From JAFGMQ01 sp036733345 (GTDB taxonomy: Bacteria; Desulfobacterota; DSM-4660; Desulfatiglandales; Desulfatiglandaceae): 61,141 nt of DNA. The position numbers were made by a program, and so were the translations under genes. The notes beneath the pieces are model-generated. The model did no database searches and was not told the origin of the DNA. It saw only the letters and a list, made by a program, of their open reading frames with translations. Positions 1-9,151 of this stretch are shown in pieces (position 1 is the stretch's first letter; each line of letters begins with the position of its first letter). The stretch lies in NCBI GenBank assembly GCA_036733345.1, contig DAINAR010000016.1, positions 1-61,141 on the forward strand, in the 5' to 3' direction.

Positions 1-78
1 CACAAAATGAAGTCCGATACCAGGCTTATGCACCAGGTTAATTTCCTCAGTAAAAATGTGCAGGAGTTAGTAAAATGA
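1..78 (+). CDS. 3' end of an unknown gene (partial)
   Basis: An open frame runs in from the left edge and ends at TGA 76-78. The last 25 residues are hydrophilic and end in ...NVQELVK. The stop overlaps the ATG of the next gene (ATGA at 75-78), a common sign of translational coupling, so this is probably the tail of a real upstream gene. Too little is visible to name it. It could instead be a chance open frame. Confidence 0.4.
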   Translation, partial: HKMKSDTRLMHQVNFLSKNVQELVK

Positions 79-320
79 TAGTCCAGGCATCAAGAGCTTT
101 AAAAAAAACTCTTCTGGGCATCTTCTTTTTTTTGTGCAGCATTATTTTTGCTTATGTCGGGCTTGTGTTGATGGTCTCTTTCTGGATAGGGCTCAAATCT
201 ATATATCGAACTCCATCCTGGGTTCCCATAATGGTAGGCATAATAGGAATAACAGGCCTAGTATATGCCTTTATTCGAATTACGATATTTACAATCAAAC
301 ATATGACAGTTAAGAGCTAA
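75..320 (+). CDS. small two-helix membrane protein, unknown function
   Basis: This 81-residue protein has a short basic start (residues 1-11), then two hydrophobic segments at about 12-40 and 50-73, predicting a small inner-membrane protein. The ATG overlaps the stop of the preceding frame in an ATGA arrangement, so it is probably the second gene of an operon that begins outside the window. I do not recognise the family. A short membrane accessory subunit would fit, but nothing in the sequence shows a function. Confidence 0.55.
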   Translation: MIVQASRALKKTLLGIFFFLCSIIFAYVGLVLMVSFWIGLKSIYRTPSWVPIMVGIIGITGLVYAFIRITIFTIKHMTVKS

Positions 321-358
321 AATTTCGATTGCTGAATATTAACTTCATATACTTGATT

Positions 359-541
359 TTATTTATATTTAATATTATAGAAAGCCATAAGAAATTCCTC
401 TTCATTTGGATTTAGATTGAATATTGATGAGGCTTCCTGGATTAAATCAGAGATTCCTTTTTTATCATCTTCTATAAGATTTTCAGAAATCCACTTTACC
501 GCCTGCCTTAACTTCTGACCCTTTGGCTCTACTGTAGTCAT
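359..541 (-). CDS. conserved-looking 60-residue protein, unknown function
   Basis: This small soluble protein is rich in charged residues and predicted mostly helical (MTTVEPKGQKLRQAVKW at the start). An AAGGAG ribosome binding site stands 7 bases before the ATG, which argues strongly for a real gene despite its size. It lies alone between the plus-strand membrane protein and birA. Small proteins with a similar start seem familiar from delta-proteobacterial genomes, but that is memory and unchecked. No motif suggests a function. Confidence 0.6.
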   Translation of the reverse strand: MTTVEPKGQKLRQAVKWISENLIEDDKKGISDLIQEASSIFNLNPNEEEFLMAFYNIKYK

Positions 542-655
542 CTTTTTTCTCCTTTATCATAAACAACCATCACAAGATCATTTCCTCACAAAGCCTTACC
601 AACAAAGATTAAGTTTCTGATATATTACATTATAATAAAATATCTTAATAAAGAA

Positions 656-1498
656 TCAAAATTTAACAGACACATCGCCATTTAGAATTCTTCTCATGTT
701 TCCTTTTTCATCCAATATAATCAAGGCTCCATCATAGTCTATCTTAATTGCTTTTCCATAAATTCTTTCATCCATAACCATTACTTCCACCATCTTTCCA
801 AAAAGCATTGATCTCCTGTTCCATTTATCATAGAAGTCATCCAGATACCCATCCAATACTTTTTTGTAATATATTTCAAACCTCTTTAATATCTCAGCAA
901 GCAAATATGTCCGTGAAATACTATGTCCCGTTTCCTTCATAATGCTCGTTGCCGGATAAAGCATCAATCCTTTAAATGCTTTTGTGGAAGAATCTTCAAG
1001 GTCTTCAGGACTCCAATTTATGTTCAAACCTAATCCCAAAACAATATATTCAACAACTTTCTCCCGAATGTGAAACTCCGTGAGCATACCGCCCAATTTT
1101 CTTTCAGAGACAAAAAGGTCATTTGGCCACTTTATCATAACACATAAATTACCAGTCTCTTCAACACATTCGCTTGATGCCAGTGCAAGCACCATAGTTA
1201 AGACAAAGACTTTTTCTACACGTATCTTTGGTCTCAGCAGTACAGAAAAAAGGAGATTTAAATAGCCGGGAGAAATCCACGGCCTCCCCATTCTCCCCCG
1301 GCCGGAACTCTGTTCTTCAGCTACAACTACTGTACCTTCCGGAGCGCCTTCAGCAGCAAATTTCTTTGCTAATGTATTTGTGGAATCAAGACAATCATAA
1401 ATATGAATATATTTTGAAAATTTTGACTTGCCCAATATGTCTTTAAGAAGATTAACCTCTATACGACTGTCATTTTCGCCTGAAAGATTTAATACCAT
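656..1498 (-). CDS. birA: biotin--[acetyl-CoA-carboxylase] ligase
   Basis: Activates biotin with ATP to biotinyl-AMP and transfers it to a lysine of biotin carrier proteins. The 280-residue protein shows the adenylate-binding signature GRGRMGR (66-72), KWPND (123-127) and GLGLNIN (155-161), followed by the short C-terminal SH3-like domain. There is no N-terminal DNA-binding helix-turn-helix, so this is a monofunctional ligase rather than the E. coli-type ligase/repressor. It is the last gene of the minus-strand block gyrA-gpsA-birA. No strong ribosome binding site precedes the chosen ATG, so the exact start is less certain than the identity. Confidence 0.92.
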   Translation of the reverse strand: MVLNLSGENDSRIEVNLLKDILGKSKFSKYIHIYDCLDSTNTLAKKFAAEGAPEGTVVVAEEQSSGRGRMGRPWISPGYLNLLFSVLLRPKIRVEKVFVLTMVLALASSECVEETGNLCVMIKWPNDLFVSERKLGGMLTEFHIREKVVEYIVLGLGLNINWSPEDLEDSSTKAFKGLMLYPATSIMKETGHSISRTYLLAEILKRFEIYYKKVLDGYLDDFYDKWNRRSMLFGKMVEVMVMDERIYGKAIKIDYDGALIILDEKGNMRRILNGDVSVKF

Positions 1499-1560
1499 GT
1501 TTTTATTTCGTGTATTTTTCTATTTATACAAATCCAAAAATACCATTCGTTATCCTTTTC

Positions 1561-2583
1561 TTAAAGCTCTGTCTCTGCCTTCAGCTCTCTTGTCATAAGC
1601 TCTTTTACCGCTTCTTTCGGGTTTTTTCCCATGTAGAGTATATTATAAACCTGGCTTGTTATCGGCATATCAACTCCCATCTTCTTTCCAAGCTCATAAG
1701 CAGACCTTGCAGTTTTAATTCCTTCCGCAACCATATTCATATTTCCTGTAATCTCAGCGAGACCGATCCCTTTTCCGATTTTTAGACCAACAGACCTGTT
1801 CCTGCTTAGATCTCCGGTGCACGTCAACACAAGATCTCCCATACCGGGAAGACCTGCCAGAGTATGTGGATTCGCCCCCATTGAAATTGCCAATCTTGTT
1901 ATCTCAGCCAATCCTCTTGTAATCAGTGCTGCACGAGCATTATGACCGAACTTCAGGCCGTCTGAAGCTCCGGCCGCTATCGCTATTACATTCTTCAATG
2001 CACCACCGAGCTGGCTCCCTATCAAATCATCTGTTATGTATACTCTGAAAAATTCTGTATAAAGGGCATTCTGTAATCTTTTTGCATTTTTTATATTTTT
2101 ACATGCAACTGTAACAGCAGTCGGATTTTTGAAGCAAACTTCTCTTGCGAAACTTGGTCCTGCCAGACAAGCAAAATTTAACATGGACGCTTTAGACAAC
2201 ACGCTGTCGCCAACTTGAGACATAATCATAAGGCTCTCATTCTCAATTCCTTTTGTACCAACCATTATCAGCATATCAGGCTTAAGATAAGGCTTTATAT
2301 GAATCAAGACATCTCTGAATACATGTGAGGGAACAACAATCAGTATAATTTGCTTTTCATAAATCGCTTCTTCAAATGAATTTACCGGCCTCAATTTTTT
2401 TTCCAGCTTTATTCCCGGCAAAAAGATACTGTTTATGTGCTTTGTCTTTATTTCGTTAAATACTTCTTCTTCTCTAACCCACAGATCTACATCCATTCCC
2501 TTTGAAGCCATTAGATTTGCCAGGGTCGTGCCCCAGCTCCCGGCACCAATCACACAAATTTTAGGCTTCTCTATATCAGCCAA
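1561..2583 (-). CDS. gpsA: NAD(P)-dependent glycerol-3-phosphate dehydrogenase
   Basis: Reduces dihydroxyacetone phosphate to sn-glycerol-3-phosphate for phospholipid synthesis in the cytoplasm. The N-terminal Rossmann motif GAGSWG is at residues 13-18, and the C-terminal catalytic part has GLPGMGDLVLTC and SRNRSVG. Start choice: an ATG lies upstream at 2601 but has no ribosome binding site. AAAGGAG sits inside that extension, 7 bases before a TTG at 2583, and this gives MADIEKPKICVIG, a normal family N-terminus. The 340-residue form is therefore preferred. It follows gyrA on the same strand and precedes birA. Confidence 0.93.
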   Translation of the reverse strand: MADIEKPKICVIGAGSWGTTLANLMASKGMDVDLWVREEEVFNEIKTKHINSIFLPGIKLEKKLRPVNSFEEAIYEKQIILIVVPSHVFRDVLIHIKPYLKPDMLIMVGTKGIENESLMIMSQVGDSVLSKASMLNFACLAGPSFAREVCFKNPTAVTVACKNIKNAKRLQNALYTEFFRVYITDDLIGSQLGGALKNVIAIAAGASDGLKFGHNARAALITRGLAEITRLAISMGANPHTLAGLPGMGDLVLTCTGDLSRNRSVGLKIGKGIGLAEITGNMNMVAEGIKTARSAYELGKKMGVDMPITSQVYNILYMGKNPKEAVKELMTRELKAETEL

Positions 2584-2679
2584 AGAGAAACTCCTTTCCA
2601 TCCATCTATCGATTCTTTTTCATTATTTAAAAGTTATATTGCATTATTCTACTTTAAGATCATTAACAACTCTTTCTCA

Positions 2680-5109
2680 CTATAAATCTTCTTCAGCCAG
2701 CTTGGCAACACTAACTACCTTCTCGTTTTCTCCCAAATTAATCAGCCTGACTCCCTGGGTATTTCTTCCAATAATCGATATATCGGAAACCCTTAACCGA
2801 ATAACCTTCCCGGCGGCAGTTACAATCATCAATTGATCCGGATCCGTCACCTGGCAAGAATAAACTACACACCCGTTTCTTTCTGATGTCTTTATATTAA
2901 AAATTCCCTTTCCACCTCTTGCCTGTTTGCGATATTCACCTGTTTTGGTCCTTTTACCATAACCATTCTCAGTTACTGTTAATATAGTTTCCCCTTCCTG
3001 AAGAATTCCCATGCCGACAACCTCATCTCCTTCACTCATCCTTATCCCGATATTTCCTGCTGCAACTCTTCCCATACTCCTTAACTGAGATTCATGAAAG
3101 CGCAAAGATTTACCTTTCTTTGTTGCTAAAAATATATCCTGGTCACCGCCCGTCACATTAACCGCAATAAGTTCGTCATCCTCTCTAATCTTGAGCGCTA
3201 CAATACCTGCAGCCCTTGGATGACAATAAGCCATCAGTTCAGTTTTTTTTACCAGACCCTTTCTTGTTGCCATCACCACATATTTTTCTTCCTCAAAATC
3301 CCTTATTGAGAGTATTGTGGCAATACGTTCATTTTCTTTCAGATCCAGAAAATTAACTATAGCTTTTCCTTTAGAGACCCTCCCGACTTCAGGAATCTCA
3401 TGTACCTTTTTCCAATACAAACGCCCTTTGTTCGTCAGAAAAAGCAAATAGTCATGAGACGAGGCTACAAAAAGGTGTTCAATAAAATCCTCTGCCTTTG
3501 TCTTAACTCCGGTAAGACCCTTGCCTCCTCTGTGCTGTGCCTTATATAAGCTACTGGGGCTTCTTTTTATGTATCCCTGGTGGCTTATAGTCACAACCAT
3601 ATCTTCTTCAGCAATAAGATCTTCGATATCTATATCTTCAGTATAACCTACAATTTCCGTCCTTCTTTGATCGCCGTGCTGGTCCCTTATCTCTTTCATC
3701 TCCTCTTTAATCATTTCCAAAACCATTGCCTTGCTACTCAAAATTGCATTAAAGCGATCTATATTCTTTATAAGTTCCTGGTATTCTGAATTTATCTTCT
3801 CTCTTTCAAGACCTGTCAACCGCTGCAATCTCATATCCAGTATCGACTGCGCCTGTATTTCACTGAAATCAAATTCTGATATCAGCCTGGCTTTGGCCTC
3901 TTTTGCATCTATTGAAGCCCTAATCAACTCAATTACATCATCCAGTATATCTAATGCCTTTTTCAGCCCTTCAAGAATATGTGCCCTCTCTTCAGCCTTT
4001 TTTAACTCATAATATGTTCTCTTAATGATTATCTCACGGCGATGTCCTATAAATTGCTCCAGGATGTTTTTTAATGTTAAAATTTGAGGACGCCCATTTA
4101 CAATAGCCAACATTATGATTCCAAAAGAGGTTTCCATCTGGGTAAATTTATACAAATTATTCAGAATTACTAAACCCTTTCCATCTCTTTTTACATCAAT
4201 TACGATTCTCATCCCTTCCCTGTCTGATTCATCTCTTATCTCTGAAATACCCTCTATCTTTTTGTCTTTAACCAGCTCTGCTATTTTTTCCAACAACTTG
4301 GCCTTATTTACCTGATACGGTATCTCGGAGATTATAATCTTCTCCCTTCCACTATTCATCCTTTCAATAAAGGCCCTGGCTCTAACCTTTATAATACCCC
4401 TGCCTGTCCCATATGCTTCTTTAATACCTTTTTTTCCTAGGATAAATCCTGCTGTTGGAAAGTCTGGCCCTGGGATATATTTCATCAGGCCATCTAAATC
4501 ATAGTCTGGATTATCAATCAATCGGATAATACCTTCACATATCTCTGACAGGTTGTGTGGGGGTATATTAGTAGCCATACCGACAGCTATGCCTGAAGAA
4601 CCATTTACAAGTAAATTAGGTATAACCGTCGGCAGTATCACAGGCTCCATTAATGAGCCATCATAACTGGGAATAAACTCTACTGTATTTTTGTCAATAT
4701 CCGACAAAAAATTCTGAGCCAGCTTCGTCATTCTTACTTCTGTGTACCGCATGGCAGCCGGCGGATCACCATCGACAGAACCAAAATTTCCCTGACCATC
4801 AACCAGCGGATATCTCATGGAAAAACCCTGAGCCAACCTTACAATAGTATCATATACTGCAGCATCACCATGGGGATGGTACTTTCCAATAACATCTCCA
4901 ACAACTCGCGCCGATTTCTTGTATGATTGATTGTAGTAATTCTTCAGCTCATTCATCCCATACAAAACCCTTCTATGAACCGGCTTAAGCCCATCTCTTA
5001 TATCCGGAAGCGCCCTTCCCACAATTACGCTCATAGAATATTCCAGATAAGATCTCTTCATCTCATCTTCTATATTTACAACAGGAAAATCCAGATCCTG
5101 CATATTCAT
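2680..5109 (-). CDS. gyrA: DNA gyrase subunit A
   Basis: Breakage-reunion subunit of the type II topoisomerase that introduces negative supercoils. At 809 residues it is of usual length. The catalytic tyrosine is Tyr122 in AAMRYTE. The C-terminal beta-pinwheel begins with a GyrA box variant QHRGGKG, supporting gyrase rather than topoisomerase IV. The quinolone-resistance-determining stretch reads GDAAVYD at 81-87, with alanine where E. coli has Ser83 and with Asp87 kept. A GGAG site precedes two closely spaced ATG codons (MNMQ), so the first residues are uncertain by two. It lies 29 bases after gyrB in the dnaA-dnaN-gyrB-gyrA block. Confidence 0.97.
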   Translation of the reverse strand: MNMQDLDFPVVNIEDEMKRSYLEYSMSVIVGRALPDIRDGLKPVHRRVLYGMNELKNYYNQSYKKSARVVGDVIGKYHPHGDAAVYDTIVRLAQGFSMRYPLVDGQGNFGSVDGDPPAAMRYTEVRMTKLAQNFLSDIDKNTVEFIPSYDGSLMEPVILPTVIPNLLVNGSSGIAVGMATNIPPHNLSEICEGIIRLIDNPDYDLDGLMKYIPGPDFPTAGFILGKKGIKEAYGTGRGIIKVRARAFIERMNSGREKIIISEIPYQVNKAKLLEKIAELVKDKKIEGISEIRDESDREGMRIVIDVKRDGKGLVILNNLYKFTQMETSFGIIMLAIVNGRPQILTLKNILEQFIGHRREIIIKRTYYELKKAEERAHILEGLKKALDILDDVIELIRASIDAKEAKARLISEFDFSEIQAQSILDMRLQRLTGLEREKINSEYQELIKNIDRFNAILSSKAMVLEMIKEEMKEIRDQHGDQRRTEIVGYTEDIDIEDLIAEEDMVVTISHQGYIKRSPSSLYKAQHRGGKGLTGVKTKAEDFIEHLFVASSHDYLLFLTNKGRLYWKKVHEIPEVGRVSKGKAIVNFLDLKENERIATILSIRDFEEEKYVVMATRKGLVKKTELMAYCHPRAAGIVALKIREDDELIAVNVTGGDQDIFLATKKGKSLRFHESQLRSMGRVAAGNIGIRMSEGDEVVGMGILQEGETILTVTENGYGKRTKTGEYRKQARGGKGIFNIKTSERNGCVVYSCQVTDPDQLMIVTAAGKVIRLRVSDISIIGRNTQGVRLINLGENEKVVSVAKLAEEDL

Positions 5110-5138
5110 CTTTCTCCATTTTAAAAAATAAATGTTAC

Positions 5139-7529
5139 TTAAATATCCAAATCCACTACTTCCAGAGCATTATTCTGAATAAACTCCCTTCTTGGTTCAA
5201 CCTTATCACCCATTAAAACAGTGAACATTTCGTCCGCCTCCAATGCATCTTCAACCCTTACTCTCAGGAGTGTCCTTCTATTGGGGTCCATCGTTGTCGA
5301 CCAAAGTTGATCCGGGTTCATTTCCCCAAGGCCTTTATACCGCTGAACCATAAGTCCTTTTTTCGCCTTTTCCAAGAGCCTGTTTAATAGTTCCTCAGGA
5401 TTATACAGTTTATTGCTTTGCCCGTTTTCTTCCAGTACATAACCACCTTCTCTTAATTGAGCAAAAGTTTTAGAAATAGACATTAACTGCTTTAATTCAG
5501 GAGAAGTAAAAAACTCCCAGTTAACAGAAAAAATGTTCCCGCCATTTTTTGTTTCAGATAAAATAAATTCATAAAAACCCAACTCTTCTTCCAACTTAAC
5601 GTCACTAATTATAAAATCATTTTTTTCAAGCTTATTAATAAGATCTTCAATAAACTCCTTATCTTTAAATAAATTTTTATTATTAACCTCGTTTAACGCT
5701 AAAAACTCAATAAATCTTTGGCTATACCCCTTTCTTGATAATTGGCTTAAGTTTTCATAGAATTTCAAAAGGGCGTTTACGAGTTTCATAAGATTGCGTC
5801 CAGAAACCTCATCACCGTTATTATAAATAACCTTCTCTTTATCGGAAATTCTCTTCAGTATAAATTCATTAAACCCTTCTTCGTCTTTAATAAATACTTC
5901 ATTTTTTCTTTCTAAAATCCTGTATAAAGGGGGTTGGGCAACATATAAGAAACCTTTTTCAATAAGTTCCGGCATTTGCCGGAAAAAAAAGGTTAAAAGG
6001 AGTGTCCGGATATGTGCCCCATCAACGTCCGCATCTGTCATAATTATCACTTTATGATACCTGAGAGAGTCTATGTCATAATCATTTTCTCCAATACTGG
6101 TCCCCAGTGCTGCAATCATTGTCCTTATTTCTTCATTTGACAGCATTTTGTCAAAACGGGCCTTTTCCACATTAAGTATTTTTCCTTTCAACGGCAGTAT
6201 GGCCTGGAATCTTCTCTCCCTTCCCTGTTTTGCAGAACCTCCAGCCGAATCTCCTTCCACTATAAAAATCTCACTTTTACTTGCATCCTTCTCCTGACAA
6301 TCTGATAGCTTTCCGGGCAATGAATAATCAGCAAGCAGACCCTTTCTTCGAGCTAACTCTTTGGCCTTTCTTGCTGCCTCCCTGGCTCTGGCAGCGTCAA
6401 TTACTTTTGACAGGATAGCCTTTATAACATTTGGATTTTCTTCGAAATATACACTTAAACCCTCATTAACCATGTTCTCGACAAGGCCTTTAATATCACT
6501 GTTACCCAGCTTTGTCTTGGTCTGGCCTTCAAACTGAGGATTTGAAAGTTTAACGCTTATTACAGCCGTTAAACCTTCCCGCACATCTTCTCCTGATAAT
6601 TTCTCTTTAACATTTTTTCCCTGAGGTGAATTCTGAAGATATTGATTAATACTTCTGGTCAGTGCAGATTTAAAACCAATCAGATGAGTGCCACCTTCAG
6701 CTGTATTAATATTATTCGCAAAACTGAAGATATTCTCCTTATAGGAACTATTATATTCCATAGCGATTTCCATAAAAATATCATTCTTTTCGCCTGATAA
6801 ATATATTGGCTTTGGGTGAAGTGCCTGTCTGTTTTTATTTATATACTCAATAAATGATATTATTCCTCCTTCATATACAAAATCCTTTTGTTTGCCTGTC
6901 CTTTCGTCAAGAATTTTTATTCTTAGACCTTTGGTCAAAAATGAAAGCTCTCTCATTCTTTTCGCAAGAATGTCAAAATCAAATTCAATTGATTCAAAAA
7001 TCTGTGTATCAGGCAGAAAACGTATCTTTGTTCCTCTTCGATCGCTCCTGCCTCTCTTTTCTACCTCACACTTTTTATCGCCTCTTTCGTAACACTGGTA
7101 ATAGACATAACCATCTCTGTATACTTCTGCTTCCAGGAAAATAGAAAGTGCATTTACAACTGATACTCCTACACCATGAAGCCCTCCCGAAACCGTATAG
7201 CTTTTGTTATCAAATTTACCTCCTGCGTGAAGTTTGGTCATTACAACTTCCAATGCCGAAGTGTTTTCACTTTCATGTATATCTACTGGAATACCTCGAC
7301 CATTATCTATTACAACCACACTATTATCACTTAATATTTGGATATCTATCTGATCACAATAGCCTGCCATCGCTTCATCAATACTATTATCAACTACTTC
7401 ATATACAAGATGATGCAGGCCTTCAATGCCCGTATTTCCAATATACATTGACGGCCTTTTCCTTACAGCCTGTAATCCCTCCAAAACCTTTATATTAGAA
7501 GAACTATAACCTTTATCTTTCTCTGTCAT
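5139..7529 (-). CDS. gyrB: DNA gyrase subunit B
   Basis: ATPase subunit of DNA gyrase. The 796-residue protein has the N-terminal GHKL ATPase domain (VVDNSIDEAMAG, then GGLHGVGVSVVNALS), the TOPRIM metal site (EGDSAGGSAKQGR and later DADVDGAHIR) and the C-terminal GyrA-contact region with QRYKGLGEMNPDQLW. Its ATG starts one base after the dnaN stop (TGA A ATG), with a GAGG ribosome binding site inside the end of dnaN, so the two are translationally coupled. An insert of roughly 150 residues between the TOPRIM motifs and the C-terminal region resembles that of Gram-negative GyrB proteins. Confidence 0.97.
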   Translation of the reverse strand: MTEKDKGYSSSNIKVLEGLQAVRKRPSMYIGNTGIEGLHHLVYEVVDNSIDEAMAGYCDQIDIQILSDNSVVVIDNGRGIPVDIHESENTSALEVVMTKLHAGGKFDNKSYTVSGGLHGVGVSVVNALSIFLEAEVYRDGYVYYQCYERGDKKCEVEKRGRSDRRGTKIRFLPDTQIFESIEFDFDILAKRMRELSFLTKGLRIKILDERTGKQKDFVYEGGIISFIEYINKNRQALHPKPIYLSGEKNDIFMEIAMEYNSSYKENIFSFANNINTAEGGTHLIGFKSALTRSINQYLQNSPQGKNVKEKLSGEDVREGLTAVISVKLSNPQFEGQTKTKLGNSDIKGLVENMVNEGLSVYFEENPNVIKAILSKVIDAARAREAARKAKELARRKGLLADYSLPGKLSDCQEKDASKSEIFIVEGDSAGGSAKQGRERRFQAILPLKGKILNVEKARFDKMLSNEEIRTMIAALGTSIGENDYDIDSLRYHKVIIMTDADVDGAHIRTLLLTFFFRQMPELIEKGFLYVAQPPLYRILERKNEVFIKDEEGFNEFILKRISDKEKVIYNNGDEVSGRNLMKLVNALLKFYENLSQLSRKGYSQRFIEFLALNEVNNKNLFKDKEFIEDLINKLEKNDFIISDVKLEEELGFYEFILSETKNGGNIFSVNWEFFTSPELKQLMSISKTFAQLREGGYVLEENGQSNKLYNPEELLNRLLEKAKKGLMVQRYKGLGEMNPDQLWSTTMDPNRRTLLRVRVEDALEADEMFTVLMGDKVEPRREFIQNNALEVVDLDI

Positions 7530-7530
7530 T

Positions 7531-8652
7531 TCATACCCTCATTGGCATAATTAAGCCTAAAAATCCTTCATCAACCTCCCCTCGCAAGGTGCACGGTTTA
7601 GAATTATCAATAAAGCTGATATTAATAATTTCGCTTTGCATCGATTGAAGCGCATCGATAAAAAAACGCGGGTTAAATCCTGATTCCAATCTCTTACCTG
7701 TATATTCAACCTCAATGTTTTCCTGCGCTTCTCCAAGATCAGGGTTCGTTGAAACTAATTCCATTTGATTGTTTTCAATACCTATTTTAACTGCCCGGTA
7801 CCTCTCATTGCTTAGAATCATCATTTTTCTCATTGCTTCCAGAAGCAGAATCCTGTTTACATGTATCGAAAACTCCACATTTTTTGGTATTACAGCATTG
7901 TAATCTGGAAATTTTGAATCCAGCAAACGTATAACCAGCTGAGCATTATCTTTCTTGACAATAAAGCTCTTTTCCTTAAATCCAACAGAAATCGTCCCTC
8001 CTTCGGAGGCCATTTTGTTCAATTCAATCATACCTTTTTTTGGTATCATTACTCCTTTTTCTAAATCCAGGCCTTTTATTTCATCGAAATACTTATCAAC
8101 CATTGAAAGCCTGTGTCCATCGGTTGAAACCATTCTTAATTTAAATCCATCCGATCCATCAATTATTAACTTTTCAGTAAAAATACCAGACAGGTTAAAA
8201 CCTGCATCTTCTACTGTTGCAGAATAAATTGTCTTATTTATCATTTCACTTAATTTTTCCCCGTCTAAATCAACCAGTTTTACACCCTCAGGTTCAAATG
8301 ATGCAGGATATTCATCAGCAGATAGACAAGCCAGATCAAACCTGGCAGTATTGTCTGAAATAAATACCCAATTGTTTTCTTTTTCTTTTATATAAAAGTA
8401 ATCTGCCCGGCTTTCTTTTAAAATTTCAAAAAGTTTTCTACCAGATATGGTTAAACTGCCATCGTTTATTATTTCTCCTGGTATTGTTTCCTGGTATGAT
8501 AATTCAAGGTCAGTGGCTGAAACATAGATATTTTTATCAGCAGCTGTTAAAAGTACATTTGAAAGTATGGGCATATTACTTCTCTTTTCAATTATACTCT
8601 GAACACGTGAAATACTTCTAAAAAGTTCATTTCTCCCAATTTTGATTTCCAT
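7531..8652 (-). CDS. dnaN: DNA polymerase III beta subunit (sliding clamp)
   Basis: Forms the ring that tethers DNA polymerase III to DNA. The 373-residue length and N-terminus (KIGRNELFRSISRVQSIIEKR) are typical, as is the C-terminal end ..GLIMPMRV, which closes the protein-binding pocket. A GGAGG ribosome binding site lies 5 bases before the ATG. It is the first gene of a tightly coupled dnaN-gyrB-gyrA run and is separated from dnaA by an unusually repeat-rich 499-base spacer. Confidence 0.96.
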   Translation of the reverse strand: MEIKIGRNELFRSISRVQSIIEKRSNMPILSNVLLTAADKNIYVSATDLELSYQETIPGEIINDGSLTISGRKLFEILKESRADYFYIKEKENNWVFISDNTARFDLACLSADEYPASFEPEGVKLVDLDGEKLSEMINKTIYSATVEDAGFNLSGIFTEKLIIDGSDGFKLRMVSTDGHRLSMVDKYFDEIKGLDLEKGVMIPKKGMIELNKMASEGGTISVGFKEKSFIVKKDNAQLVIRLLDSKFPDYNAVIPKNVEFSIHVNRILLLEAMRKMMILSNERYRAVKIGIENNQMELVSTNPDLGEAQENIEVEYTGKRLESGFNPRFFIDALQSMQSEIINISFIDNSKPCTLRGEVDEGFLGLIMPMRV

Positions 8653-8886
8653 GTTTGCCTCCAGAAAAATTTAAGACTTCTTTTTTTGTTTCTATTAGAT
8701 AATTATTTTAATCATAATAATATTAGTATGTTGTTTTGTTAATATCGGGTATAAGTTATTAATATTTAAATAGAAGAATTTATATTTTTTTTAATAAATT
8801 TCTAACAATACAAAAGTTTATTTATCATAAAATCTCTCTTATGGACTTTTAAACAAGTTTTAGAAATTAAACATACAACCTTTTTA

Positions 8887-9070
8887 ATCCGCCGGAGGCA
8901 GACAAGCCCGCCACAAACACGGCGGACAAGTCCTCCACAAACACGGCGGACAAGTCCTCCATAAACACGGCGGACAAGTCCCAGACCCCAGGGGCGTTCA
9001 ATGCTTTTCAAGATACCCCGCTGCCTGTCTGCGTGCAACGCACAGGGAGGCTTGTGGCAGGACAGTTAAT
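8887..9070. repeat. composite interspersed repeat, copy 1
   Basis: The segment begins with a TCCGCC...GGCGGA inverted pair and includes 8991-9024, which matches 61033-61066 at 33 of 34 positions. The second copy near the right edge has the same overall order: TCCGCC...GGCGGA, then the shared 34 bases, then a hairpin region. This marks a dispersed repeat family of the genome. Its exact ends cannot be fixed from two copies. Confidence 0.7.
8901..8982. repeat. 24-bp tandem repeat, about 3.4 copies
   Basis: Three consecutive 24-base units start at 8901, 8925 and 8949, each of the form GACAAG.CC.CCA.AAACACGGCG, followed by a 10-base partial unit to 8982. Units two and three differ by one base, and unit one differs by two more. 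The array lies between dnaA and dnaN. It could be an iteron-like or protein-binding array, or only part of the surrounding interspersed repeat. Confidence 0.85.
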
Positions 9071-9151
9071 TTCTGGTCTGGATAGACACTGACTAAAGAT
9101 TTCTGCAGTATCAGGGTTGAATTTTTGCTAACCACTAACTTCAAAACAATA

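Larger units (their letters stand above)
8653..9151. other. dnaA-dnaN spacer: AT-rich segment plus repeats
   Basis: No gene is supported. The dnaN-proximal part (about 8690-8880) is very AT-rich and could be an unwinding element. The dnaA-proximal part (about 8887-9070) is GC-rich repeat DNA containing 24-bp tandem units and a segment shared with the right end of the window. I searched by eye for TTATCCACA-like DnaA boxes on both strands and found none close to consensus. An open frame at 8802-9038 is a product of the tandem repeat. Confidence 0.6.

Noticed and set aside
8901..8982. Possible CRISPR array
   Set aside because: The 24-bp units are directly contiguous with no spacers between them.
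8802..9038. 78-residue open frame with RRVCGGLV repeats between dnaA and dnaN
   Set aside because: It is produced by the 24-bp tandem repeat (a multiple of three), has no ribosome binding site and resembles no protein.
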